Shown here piece after piece: positions 26,075 through 34,612 of a stretch of DNA of 64,000 nucleotides. The position numbers and the translations under genes were made by a program. Position 1 is the first letter of the stretch, and each line of letters starts with the position of its first letter. Source of the DNA: Streptomyces hokutonensis (GTDB lineage: Bacteria; Actinomycetota; Actinomycetes; Streptomycetales; Streptomycetaceae); NCBI RefSeq assembly GCF_000376565.1, contig NZ_BARG01000050.1:1-64000 (forward strand), given 5' to 3'. The notes under the pieces are model-generated. The model was not told the origin of the DNA and ran no database searches. It saw nothing but the letters and a program-made list of their open reading frames with translations.

Positions 26075-28228
26075 ATGACCCAGCCGTTCGAACTCCCGCA
26101 CTTCTACATGCCGTATCCCGCGCGCCTCAACCCGCATCTGGAGGAGGCCCGCGCCCACTCCTCGGCGTGGGCGCGCGAGATGGGCATGCTGGAGGGCTCC
26201 GGGATCTGGGAGCAGGCCGACCTCGACGCGCACGACTACGGCCTGCTCTGCGCCTACACCCACCCCGACTGCGACGGGCCCGCCCTGTCGCTGATCACCG
26301 ACTGGTACGTGTGGGTCTTCTTCTTCGACGACCACTTCCTGGAGATCTTCAAGCGCAGCCAGGACCGCGCCGGCGGCAAGGCCTACCTGGACCGGCTGCC
26401 GCTGTTCATGCCGCTGGACCTGGCAACTCCCGTACCGGAGCCGGAGAATCCGGTCGAGGCGGGGCTCGCCGACCTGTGGGCGCGCACGGTGCCGTCGATG
26501 TCCGTCGACTGGCGCCGCCGCTTCGCCGTCGCCACCGAGCACCTCCTCAACGAGTCCCTGTGGGAGCTGTCCAACATCAACGAGGGACGGATCGCCAACC
26601 CCGTCGAGTACATCGAGATGCGCCGCAAGGTCGGCGGCGCACCCTGGTCGGCGGGTCTGGTGGAGTACGCGACCGCCGAAGTGCCCGCGTCCGTCGCCGG
26701 GTCGAGGCCGCTGCGGGTGCTGATGGAGACGTTCTCCGACGGCGTCCACCTGCGCAACGACCTCTTCTCCTACCAGCGGGAGGTCGAGGAGGAGGGGGAG
26801 AACAGCAACGGCGTGCTCGTCCTGGAGACCTTCTTCGGCTGCACCACCCAGGAGGCCGCCGACACCGTCAACGACGTCCTCACCTCCCGGCTCCACCAGT
26901 TCGAGCACACCGCGTTCACCGAAGTGCCCGCCGTGGCCCTGGAGAACGGGCTCACCCCGGACGAGGTCCGCGCGGTCGCCGCCTACACCCAGGGCCTCCA
27001 GGACTGGCAGTCCGGCGGCCACGAGTGGCACCTGCGCTCCAGCCGCTACATGAACGAAGGCGCCCTCGACAACTCGCCGCTGAACGGCCCGACCGGCCTC
27101 GGCACCTCCGCCGCCGACATCGGCGCCCTGCTCGCCTCCGCCGGCGCCGAACGGCTGCGCGCCTACACCCACGTCCCCTTCCAGAAGGTCGGGCCCTCCC
27201 AACTCCCCGACTTCTACATGCCGTTCCAGGTCGAACTCAGCCCGCACCTCGACGGCGCCCGGCACCGCCTCGTCGACTGGATGCACTCCGTCGGCATGCT
27301 GGAGGAGGGCGTCTGGGACGAGGAGAAACTCGCCGCCGCCGACCTCCCGCTCTGCGCGGCCGGCATCGACCCGGACGCCACCGAGGAGGCCCTCGACCTC
27401 AGCTCGCGCTGGCTCGCCTGGGGCACCTACGGCGACGACTACTACCCCCTCGTCTACGGCGTCCGGGGCGACCTCGCCGCCGCCCGTGTCACCACGGCCC
27501 GCCTCTCCGACTGCATGCCCGTCGAGGGACCGCCGGTCGTCGTGCCGGTCAACGCCATGGAGCGCGGGCTCATCGACCTGTGGGCCCTCACCACCGCCGA
27601 GATGCCCGTGGACGACCGGCACACCCTGAAGGACTCGATCAACAAGATGACCGAGAGCTGGGTCTGGGAGCTCTCCAACCAGATCCAGCACCGCATCCCC
27701 GACCCGGTCGACTACCTGGAGATGCGCCGCGCCACCTTCGGCTCCGACCTCACCCTCAGCATGTGCCGCATGGGCCACGGCCCGAAGGTCCCGCCCGAGG
27801 TCTACCGCACCGGCCCGGTCCGCGCCCTGGAGAACGCGGCCATCGACTACGGCTGCCTCATCAACGACGTCTTCTCCTACCAGAAGGAGATCGAGTACGA
27901 GGGTGAGGTCCACAACGCCATCCTTGTCGTCCAGAACTTCTTCGGCATCGACTACCCGACCGCGCTCGGCGTCGTCCACGACCTGATGACCCAGCGCATG
28001 CGTCAGTTCGAACACGTCGCCGCGAACGAACTGCCCGTCGTCTACGACGACTTCGACCTCTCGGACGAGGCCCGCGAGATCATGCGGGGCTATGTGACCG
28101 ACCTCCAGCACTGGATGGCGGGCATCCTGAACTGGCATCGCGAGGTCGACCGCTACAAGTCCGCCCACCTGGCCCGCCGTTCGCACGGCTTCGTTCCGGA
28201 CCGGGTACCGGCGATGCCCTTCGCCTGA
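26075..28228 (+). CDS. geoA: Geosmin synthase (bifunctional germacradienol/geosmin terpene cyclase)
   Basis: A 717-residue two-domain class I terpene cyclase that turns farnesyl diphosphate into germacradienol (N-terminal half) and then geosmin (C-terminal half), the earthy volatile of sporulating streptomycetes. The N-terminal domain has the Mg2+ motif D85-D-H-F-L-E and NSE motif N228-D-L-F-S-Y-Q-R-E. The C-terminal domain has the variant D454-D-Y-Y and a second NDVFSYQKE. The halves begin alike (FELPHFYMPYPARLNPH and QLPDFYMPFQVELSPH), showing internal duplication. Length matches the ~720-residue enzymes. Nothing in the neighbourhood looks like a dedicated partner. Confidence 0.97.
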   Translation: MTQPFELPHFYMPYPARLNPHLEEARAHSSAWAREMGMLEGSGIWEQADLDAHDYGLLCAYTHPDCDGPALSLITDWYVWVFFFDDHFLEIFKRSQDRAGGKAYLDRLPLFMPLDLATPVPEPENPVEAGLADLWARTVPSMSVDWRRRFAVATEHLLNESLWELSNINEGRIANPVEYIEMRRKVGGAPWSAGLVEYATAEVPASVAGSRPLRVLMETFSDGVHLRNDLFSYQREVEEEGENSNGVLVLETFFGCTTQEAADTVNDVLTSRLHQFEHTAFTEVPAVALENGLTPDEVRAVAAYTQGLQDWQSGGHEWHLRSSRYMNEGALDNSPLNGPTGLGTSAADIGALLASAGAERLRAYTHVPFQKVGPSQLPDFYMPFQVELSPHLDGARHRLVDWMHSVGMLEEGVWDEEKLAAADLPLCAAGIDPDATEEALDLSSRWLAWGTYGDDYYPLVYGVRGDLAAARVTTARLSDCMPVEGPPVVVPVNAMERGLIDLWALTTAEMPVDDRHTLKDSINKMTESWVWELSNQIQHRIPDPVDYLEMRRATFGSDLTLSMCRMGHGPKVPPEVYRTGPVRALENAAIDYGCLINDVFSYQKEIEYEGEVHNAILVVQNFFGIDYPTALGVVHDLMTQRMRQFEHVAANELPVVYDDFDLSDEAREIMRGYVTDLQHWMAGILNWHREVDRYKSAHLARRSHGFVPDRVPAMPFA

Positions 28229-28235
28229 CGACCCG

Positions 28236-29768
28236 TCAACCGAGATTCCCGGGGTCCCGGACCCGCTGCGCCACGTCCTCGGCGAGCTCCCGTACGGCCG
28301 TCGCGCCGGCGCCCGAGAGCTCGCCGAGTATCGCGTCGGCGGCGGCCAGGGTCACCCGGGCCTCCTCGGGGAGGTTCGCGTCGGCCAGCGCGCGGGTCAG
28401 GGCGTAGTGCTCCTCGGCTATGTAACAGCCGAGGTTCACGCCCTGCCAGTGCCTCAGCGACTCGTCCCCGGGGTCGGCCAGCGTGTCCCGGAGGGTCGCC
28501 AACGTCCCTCCGGCCTCGGTGAGTTGATCCGTCTCCCGCTCCAGGCGGGCCTGCCTCAGCCGGGCCGAGACGCGGTCCCACGCCGTCTGCTGGAGGGCGG
28601 CGTAGAGGCGCTGGGCGCGCAGTGCCTGGACGCGGTCGCCCAACTGCTCGAACTCGTAGGCCAGTCCGTGCAGGGGAGACGGGTCCAGTGCCTTCGGGGT
28701 GCCCGGCCGTCGCAGCAGGCTCTGGTCCATCTCGATCTCGTCCAGCCGGCGGATCAGGGCCGTCCGGGCCAGCTCGGTGAGCCCCTGGTCGGCCGCCAAC
28801 TCGGTCCAGGTGGACGGGGGTTCGTCGGAGGGGTCCGTACCGAAGAGCGACTCGTCGAGCTCCCGGGCCCACTCCCGGAGGGCTGCTCCGTCCGCGTCCG
28901 GCCTCGGCATCTCGCTCAGCCCGCACGCGGTGTCGAAGTCCGTCTCCCGCACCTCGTTCAGCAGCGGCAGATCCTCGACATACCCGTGCAGCCCCACCAG
29001 CACGGCGGCGAGCCGCAGTTCGTCCGTCATCGACGACTCCGTCTCGCGCCGCAGCAGGTGCCGCAGCAGCTCCAGATCGCCGTCCGCGCGGTCGAACTGC
29101 GCGGCCCGCAGGGCGAGTCGACGCCGTACGGGGTCCCCGGCCACCGTGTCCCACGCCGTATGGTCGCCCCCGCGCAGCGCCGCCAGATCCGCCCGCCCCT
29201 GGGCGAGCACCGGCTCCCACAGCGGGGGACGGGGATGCCGGTCGAGGAGGGCGTAGGCGCCGCCCTCCTCGGCGTTCAGGAGCAGGAAGTCGGGCTCCGT
29301 GCGCAGCAGGGCCGCGTGCAGCATGCCGATCAGCTCGACCGGGGAACGCTCGGACAGGCCCAGGGCGGCGCGGAGTCGGGGCCGCGCCTCGTCGAGGCCG
29401 TAGTCCTCGCGGAACTCGTCCTCAGTCTCCGTGACCGCCGCCAGGATCTTCTCCGGGCCGTCGGACGGGGACAGGTCCAGATGGTCGCGCCAGCCCGGCA
29501 GACCGATCACGAGCTCCAGCGCCTCGTCGACACCGGAGCCGATGATCCCGGCAGAGCCCTCGGAGTCGGCGTACAGCACGGAACCGTCCGCGCACACGAA
29601 GTACGTACCGCCCGCGCCGTCACCGGCGACCGGCCGCAGCGGGGCGCCCGAGGCCAGCCGGACCTCCTCGACGTGGTCCGTCCGGTCCAGGTCGAAGTCG
29701 AAGGGGAACGCGGCCAGTTCGGCCAGGTGGGCGTGCTGCTGGAGCAGCCGCAGGGCGTGATCGGTCAT
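28236..29768 (-). CDS. Hypothetical cytoplasmic protein
   Basis: A 510-residue acidic, mostly helical protein with no signal peptide or membrane segment. The N-terminal ~130 residues (FDFDLDRTDHVEEVRLASG, GGTYFVCADGSVLYADSEGSAG, IGLPGWRDHL) resemble the small alpha/beta knob domains often attached to immunity or SMI1-like proteins, but I cannot assign a family. The rest is a helical repeat-like region with many Leu/Ala/Arg. The ATG at 29768 gives the best N-terminus. It ends 8 bp from the geosmin synthase stop. Confidence 0.75.
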   Translation of the reverse strand: MTDHALRLLQQHAHLAELAAFPFDFDLDRTDHVEEVRLASGAPLRPVAGDGAGGTYFVCADGSVLYADSEGSAGIIGSGVDEALELVIGLPGWRDHLDLSPSDGPEKILAAVTETEDEFREDYGLDEARPRLRAALGLSERSPVELIGMLHAALLRTEPDFLLLNAEEGGAYALLDRHPRPPLWEPVLAQGRADLAALRGGDHTAWDTVAGDPVRRRLALRAAQFDRADGDLELLRHLLRRETESSMTDELRLAAVLVGLHGYVEDLPLLNEVRETDFDTACGLSEMPRPDADGAALREWARELDESLFGTDPSDEPPSTWTELAADQGLTELARTALIRRLDEIEMDQSLLRRPGTPKALDPSPLHGLAYEFEQLGDRVQALRAQRLYAALQQTAWDRVSARLRQARLERETDQLTEAGGTLATLRDTLADPGDESLRHWQGVNLGCYIAEEHYALTRALADANLPEEARVTLAAADAILGELSGAGATAVRELAEDVAQRVRDPGNLG

Positions 29769-29849
29769 GTCACAGAACGTAACAGGCGGCACTGACAGCG
29801 GGCCGGACCACTGCGGAAACACCAGGTCAGAACGGTTCTCGGTGGGCAG

Positions 29850-30593
29850 TCAGGCAGTCAACGCCTCGGTCCGTGCGGCGTGTTCGACCGCGGCCCGGGC
29901 CAGGGCGCGGACCACCGGGTGCGGGCGGGTGCCGTCGCCGGAGAGTTCGGGCTGGAAGAGGGTGGCCAGGAAGAAGGGGTGGCCGGGGAGTTCGGCGATC
30001 CGGACATGGCCGTCCTCGTCGTGACCGGTGAAGCGCAGCCCGTGGGCGCGCAGGGTGTCGAGGTGGCGGGAGGGACCGTAGGAGCAGAAGTAGCGCTCGA
30101 CCGTGCGCTCGGAGCCGATCACCGACTCGGCGAGCGAGCCCGGGTCGATCGTGACCACAGCCTCGTGGCCGACGAGCGAACAGGCCAGCGGTTCGATGAG
30201 GAGGTCCTCGGCGTCGGGGTCGTTCTCGGCGTGCGCGACCCGGGTCAGCCCGCACACGTCACGGGCGTACTCCAGGAGCGCGTGCTGGAAGCCGCCGCAG
30301 GTGCCGAGAAAGGGAATGCCCTCCACGCGCGCGGTGCGGATCGCCGACAGGACGCCGGCCTCGCTCCGGTACGGGCTGCCCGGCACCACCCACACGGCGT
30401 CGAAGCCGCGTACCGCGTCCTCGGCCCCGGCGTCCTCGGAAGGGATCCAGTAGGCGTCGAGGACGAGCCGGTCGCGTTCGGCGAGGGCGTCCAGGATCAG
30501 GGGGAGACGGGTGTGCGAGACGACGTTGGGGGAGCGGTCGCCGACCAGCGCGATACGGGCGGTCCGGTCCGTCTGAGCTGCGGTGTTCGTCAT
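29850..30593 (-). CDS. CTP synthase C-terminal-related class I amidotransferase-like protein
   Basis: A 247-residue protein with the class I glutamine amidotransferase fold. IALVGDRSPNVVSHTRLPLIL, VWVVPGSPYRSEAG and the nucleophile elbow GTCGGFQHALLEYARDVCG (Cys near residue 97) are followed by HPFFLATLFQPELSG, which carries the His of the triad. It matches the stand-alone CTP-synthase C-terminal-related proteins, which lack the synthase domain; reaction unknown. The ATG at 30593 has GAGGG directly upstream. It diverges from the LysR gene, which probably controls it. Confidence 0.85.
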   Translation of the reverse strand: MTNTAAQTDRTARIALVGDRSPNVVSHTRLPLILDALAERDRLVLDAYWIPSEDAGAEDAVRGFDAVWVVPGSPYRSEAGVLSAIRTARVEGIPFLGTCGGFQHALLEYARDVCGLTRVAHAENDPDAEDLLIEPLACSLVGHEAVVTIDPGSLAESVIGSERTVERYFCSYGPSRHLDTLRAHGLRFTGHDEDGHVRIAELPGHPFFLATLFQPELSGDGTRPHPVVRALARAAVEHAARTEALTA

Positions 30594-30688
30594 GTCCCTC
30601 ATCCTGGGCGCAGGCCGGGGTTCACGTCCAACGATGATTTGTGCACCCTCGATAAGCAGAGCTGATGCCGGCCGGGCATCCTGTCCGG

Positions 30689-31567
30689 ATGGACCCGCAT
30701 CTCCTGCGCACCTACGTCACCGTGGCCCGGCTCGCCTCCTTCTCGGAGGCCGCGCGCGAGCTGGGCTACACCCAGTCCGCGGTGTCCCAGCACATCGCCG
30801 CCCTGGAACAGGACCTCGGCGCCCCGCTGCTCACCCGCCGCCCGGTCACGCCCACGGCCGCCGGTGAGCGGCTCCTCGAACACGCCGCCCCTTTGCTGCT
30901 GCGCCTGGACGCGGCCCGCGCGGACGTCGTGCGGATGGCCGCCGCACCCGAGCGCGGGCTGACCCTCGCCACCGCGCCCACCGCGCTCGCACCATGTGTC
31001 CTGGCCGCCCTCCCGCGCGCGGGAGTCACTCTCCGGGTGCTCGCCCGCGACGAGATCCCGGCCGCCGTGGCCACCGGCACCGCCGACCTGGGCCTGGTCG
31101 ACGGGATCGCGGCCCCCAACGACCCGCTACGGATGCCCGACGTGGCCCCGCTGACCACCCACGGCGTCGCCGAGGAGCCCGTGTGCGTCCTCGTCCCGGA
31201 CACACATCCTCTGGCCGGCCGCTCCGCCCTGCGCCTCGGTGACCTCGCCGCCGCCCGCTGGCTCGACGCCCCCGACGCGGGCGTGCCCCTCTCGCGCCTC
31301 CGCGCGGCGAACGGCGGCGGCGCCTTCCGCCCCGCCCTGCGCTACGACGGCACCGACGTCCGCGTCCTCACGGCCCTCGCCGCCGCGGGCCACGGCCTGA
31401 CCCTGCTGCCCCGCTCGGCGGCCACCGGGGTACCGGGCGCGGTCGCCGTCCCGCTCACCGAACCACGGGTCGTGCACCGTACGGAACTCGTCTACCGGGG
31501 TGCGCCGCGCGGGGCGGCGGCGCGGTTGGCGGGACGGCTGGTGGAACGGGAAGGGCAACGGGAGTGA
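30689..31567 (+). CDS. LysR family transcriptional regulator
   Basis: A 292-residue LysR regulator. The N-terminal winged helix (MDPHLLRTYVTVARLASFSEAARELGYTQSAVSQHIAALEQDLG) is typical, and the remainder is a periplasmic-binding-like effector domain. The 95-bp divergent gap to the amidotransferase-like gene is the classic arrangement for a LysR regulator and its target. The effector is not apparent. Confidence 0.9.
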   Translation: MDPHLLRTYVTVARLASFSEAARELGYTQSAVSQHIAALEQDLGAPLLTRRPVTPTAAGERLLEHAAPLLLRLDAARADVVRMAAAPERGLTLATAPTALAPCVLAALPRAGVTLRVLARDEIPAAVATGTADLGLVDGIAAPNDPLRMPDVAPLTTHGVAEEPVCVLVPDTHPLAGRSALRLGDLAAARWLDAPDAGVPLSRLRAANGGGAFRPALRYDGTDVRVLTALAAAGHGLTLLPRSAATGVPGAVAVPLTEPRVVHRTELVYRGAPRGAAARLAGRLVEREGQRE

Positions 31568-31689
31568 GGCACCACGCGCGCGTGCTGCACGCACGGCCGG
31601 CTTCCCTCTCCTGACCGTCGGTCAGTCTCACTCGTTCGTGGCACGTCGGGCGCCGGTGCGCCGGGTAGAGCATCTGCCGGAGGCGATCC

Positions 31690-32310
31690 ATGGAACAGAC
31701 TGCGTTGCGTTTCAAGCCGATGCCCGGCCAGGAGCCCGGCGACGGCACCAAGCCCGGCACCACCCGGCGCCCGCACGCCGCGCGGCGCCGCGGCCGACGG
31801 CTCATCACCCTGCTGTTCAGCGTGTTCGTCGGGACCGTCCTGGTGCTCTCGGGGGTCGGACTCGGCACGGTCGGCGCCACCGTGATCGGCATGAGCAAAC
31901 TCGCCGACATGCAGCGCCGGGCGGCGGCCCGGCAGCCCGCGCGGACGGCCACCCCGGGCACCCCCGCCGACCGGACCTCGTCCGCCGCGAGCCCGACGCC
32001 GTCGCCCACGTCCGCCGACTCCGCCGCGTCGGCCGCCACGTCGGCCGGCGCGACGCTCGGCGTGGAGGCCGTGGACGCCGAGCGGACCGGCGCCCTGATC
32101 GTCGGCGTCCATCTGCCCGGCCCCGGGTACACGGCGGGCCTGGTCCGCGGCGACGTACTGCTCACGTTCGGCGGTGCCCGCGTCGACTCGGCGGCCGACC
32201 TCGCCCGCGCCGTCGCCCGCGCCCACCCGGGGAAGGGGGTCACCGTCACGGTGCGCCACCGCAGCGGCGGCTTCCAGCAGTTCACCGTGGTCCCCGGCTT
32301 CGTCGTCTGA
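31690..32310 (+). CDS. Membrane-anchored PDZ-domain protein
   Basis: A 206-residue protein with a basic ~37-residue N-terminus, one membrane helix (LITLLFSVFVGTVLVLSGVGLGTVGATVIG), a Thr/Ala/Ser/Pro-rich extracytoplasmic linker (about 75-115) and a C-terminal PDZ domain (LGVEAVDAERTGALIVGVHLPGPGYTAGLVRGDVLLTFGG). No protease domain is present, so it is the scaffold half of an HtrA-like architecture and might present substrates or partners at the outer face of the membrane. Confidence 0.82.
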   Translation: MEQTALRFKPMPGQEPGDGTKPGTTRRPHAARRRGRRLITLLFSVFVGTVLVLSGVGLGTVGATVIGMSKLADMQRRAAARQPARTATPGTPADRTSSAASPTPSPTSADSAASAATSAGATLGVEAVDAERTGALIVGVHLPGPGYTAGLVRGDVLLTFGGARVDSAADLARAVARAHPGKGVTVTVRHRSGGFQQFTVVPGFVV

Positions 32311-32436
32311 AGCGCGCGCGAGCCGGGGAGCGCACGGGCCGCAGGCGCACCGTTCCCGTCGATCGGCTCGCGTGGGCCTCCGGGTGCGGGCAGGATGCTG
32401 CCCGTAGCCACCTTTCGCCCGTTCTCGGAGGCCTGA

Positions 32437-33564
32437 ATGACCGGTAGCACGCCCGCGCCCTTCACCTCCGCCGACTACCGGGCCCGTATGGACCGCGCCG
32501 CGCGGGCCGCCGCCGATGCCGGGCTCGCGGGGCTGCTGGTCGCTCCGGGACCGGACCTGGTGTGGCTCACCGGCTACGCGCCCACCGCGATCACCGAACG
32601 GCTCACCGTCCTCGTCCTGGCCCCCGGACGCTCCCCGGTCCTCGTCGTCCCCACCCTGGAGGCCCCCGACGCCGCCAAGGCACCGGGCGCCGACGCCCTC
32701 ACCCTGCGCGACTGGACCGACGGCAAGGACCCCTACGCGGCCACCGCGGCGCTGCTCGACGCGACAGGCCGCTTCGGCATCAGCGACAACGCCTGGGCGA
32801 TGCACCTGCTGGCACTCCAGAAGACGCTGCCCGACACCACCTACGCCTCCCTCACCGACGCGCTGCCGATGCTGCGGGCCGTGAAGGACGCGGCCGAACT
32901 GCGGCTCATGGCAGCCGCCGGAGCGGCTGCCGACGCGGCGTACGAGGAGATCCGCAAGGTTCCCTTCGCCGGCCGCCGCGAGTCCGACGTCGGCGCCGAT
33001 CTGGCCGATCTGCTACGGCAGTTCGGGCACTCCCAGGTCGACTTCACCATCGTCGCCTCGGGCCCCAACGGAGCCAACCCGCACCACGAGGTGGGCGACC
33101 GTGTCATCCAGCGGGGCGACATGATCGTCCTCGACTTCGGCGGCCTCAAGGACGGCTACGGCTCCGACACCTCGCGCACGGTCCACGTCGGCGAACCCGA
33201 CGGCGAGGAACAGCGTGTCCACGACCTCGTCCGCGAGGCCCAGGAGGCCGGTTTCCGCGCGGTGCGCCCCGGAGTCGCCTGCCAGGAGGTCGACCGGGCC
33301 GCCCGCGCGGTCATCGACGACGCCGGGTACGGCCCCTACTTCATCCACCGCACCGGCCACGGCATCGGCGTCACCACGCACGAACCGCCGTACATGATCG
33401 AGGGCGAGGAACAGCCCCTCGTGCCCGGGATGTGCTTCTCCGTGGAGCCCGGCATCTATCTGCCCGGCCGCTTCGGGGTACGCATCGAGGACATCGTCAC
33501 GGTGACCGAGGACGGCGGTCGACGGCTCAACAACACGGCCCGCGAGATGGCCCTGGTGGACTGA
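32437..33564 (+). CDS. M24 family Xaa-Pro aminopeptidase/dipeptidase
   Basis: A 375-residue creatinase/prolidase-like metallopeptidase that removes N-terminal residues before proline. The N-terminal creatinase-like domain (about 1-145) is followed by a pita-bread catalytic domain with metal ligands in VLDFGGLKDGYGSDTSRTV (two Asp), HRTGHGIGVTTHEPP (His) and SVEPGIYLPGRFGVRIED (two Glu). It is probably cytoplasmic. The phosphotransferase gene follows 44 bp downstream on the same strand. Confidence 0.92.
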   Translation: MTGSTPAPFTSADYRARMDRAARAAADAGLAGLLVAPGPDLVWLTGYAPTAITERLTVLVLAPGRSPVLVVPTLEAPDAAKAPGADALTLRDWTDGKDPYAATAALLDATGRFGISDNAWAMHLLALQKTLPDTTYASLTDALPMLRAVKDAAELRLMAAAGAAADAAYEEIRKVPFAGRRESDVGADLADLLRQFGHSQVDFTIVASGPNGANPHHEVGDRVIQRGDMIVLDFGGLKDGYGSDTSRTVHVGEPDGEEQRVHDLVREAQEAGFRAVRPGVACQEVDRAARAVIDDAGYGPYFIHRTGHGIGVTTHEPPYMIEGEEQPLVPGMCFSVEPGIYLPGRFGVRIEDIVTVTEDGGRRLNNTAREMALVD

Positions 33565-33608
33565 CGACGACCAGGAGCCCCGACACCCCGAACGGCGACG
33601 GCGCGACC

Positions 33609-34547
33609 ATGACCCAGGCACCGACACCCACCGCGGACACCGTCCGACAACTGGTCCGTTCCCTGCTCAAGGACAGTGCGGCCGACAGCACGGGCCCCGA
33701 GGTCCGGCCCGTCGCCGAGGGCGGTGAGCACTCCACCTGGTGGGTCGGCACCCGCCATGTGCTGCGCCTAGCTCCGAACCGCGAGGCCACCCTGCGGCAG
33801 CGCCGCGAACTGCGCCTGCGCGACCTCGTCCGGCCGTACCTGCCCGTCGCCGTTCCGGCGAGCGTGGCGCACGGCGAGTGGGCGCCCGGGCTCACCTACA
33901 CGCTGGACACCAAGGTGCCCGGCCGGTCCGGCGAGGACCAGGACGTCTCCGCGGTCGGCGAGGCCGATCTCGCGGGGCTGCTCTCCGGGCTGCGGGAGGT
34001 GCCCGTCCGGCAGGCCGAGGCCCTCGGTGTCCCGCGTACCGCCCCGCGCTCCCTGGAGGCCCTGCGCCGTGCCGCCGAGCAGGCGGCCGAACGGCTGGCC
34101 GCCGCCGACGAGTTCGACGCCGCCCGCCTCCACCAGCTCACCCAGCCCGGCGCGGTCCAGCTCGCCGCGCAGTCCGCCACGGCGGTCCTCGTCCACCACG
34201 ACCTCAAGGGCGAGCACCTCGTGGTGAGCGCCGACGGCCGGGTGCGCGGCGTCCTGGACTGGACCGACGCGGCCCTCGGCGACCCCGCCGAGGACATCGC
34301 CGGGCTCGCGCTGGCCGTCGGCGCCCCCGCGGCCGTACGCGCCGCCACGCTCGCCGGCTACGGCGCCCGCCCCTGCCTGCGCGGCCTGTGGCTCGCCCGC
34401 TGCGACACGGTCGTCCGCCTCGCGGCGCAGCTCGATGGCCGCGACACCGGACCCCTTCCCCTCCTCAGGGCCCAACTGCGCCACACCTGGGAGGCGATTC
34501 TGCTGGAACGGGTGACGGAACTGCGGGACGGGGACGGGGAGCTGTAG
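33609..34547 (+). CDS. Phosphotransferase (APH/choline kinase-like)
   Basis: A 312-residue APH-fold kinase-like protein. The catalytic loop reads HHDLKGEH, so the usual Asn of HGDxxxxN is replaced by His; the metal-binding Asp is present in VLDWTDAALGDPAEDIAGL. Substrate unknown: the family includes antibiotic, choline and homoserine kinases and proteins of no known substrate. It follows the Xaa-Pro peptidase gene and ends next to a strong hairpin shared with the convergent treZ. Confidence 0.82.
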   Translation: MTQAPTPTADTVRQLVRSLLKDSAADSTGPEVRPVAEGGEHSTWWVGTRHVLRLAPNREATLRQRRELRLRDLVRPYLPVAVPASVAHGEWAPGLTYTLDTKVPGRSGEDQDVSAVGEADLAGLLSGLREVPVRQAEALGVPRTAPRSLEALRRAAEQAAERLAAADEFDAARLHQLTQPGAVQLAAQSATAVLVHHDLKGEHLVVSADGRVRGVLDWTDAALGDPAEDIAGLALAVGAPAAVRAATLAGYGARPCLRGLWLARCDTVVRLAAQLDGRDTGPLPLLRAQLRHTWEAILLERVTELRDGDGEL

Positions 34548-34560
34548 CGCGCAAACGTCT

Positions 34561-34612
34561 ACGCAAGCGTATGCGTAAACGCTTGCGCAAGCCTTTGCGC
34601 AAGCGCTTACGC
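34561..34612. terminator. Long hairpin between phosphotransferase and treZ
   Basis: GCGTAAACGCTTGCGCAA (34573-34590) pairs with 34595-34612 over 17 of 18 positions around a GCCT loop; a related palindrome ACGCAAGCG/TATGCGT lies at 34561-34576. The right arm overlaps the treZ stop codon, so the end of treZ is part of the hairpin. It is probably a bidirectional terminator. The repeated CGCAAGCG/CGCTTGCG units are more AT-balanced than the surroundings. Confidence 0.7.

Noticed and set aside
25988..28186. Long reverse-strand open frame antisense to geosmin synthase (732 codons)
   Set aside because: A GC-bias shadow: the forward frame encodes a complete terpene cyclase with motifs, while the reverse frame has no domain character.
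28236..29768. TTA codon in the hypothetical gene (GTTAC near 28425)
   Set aside because: Read in frame it is TGT-TAC-ATA, so no TTA codon occurs there; similar out-of-frame TTA strings elsewhere were dropped.
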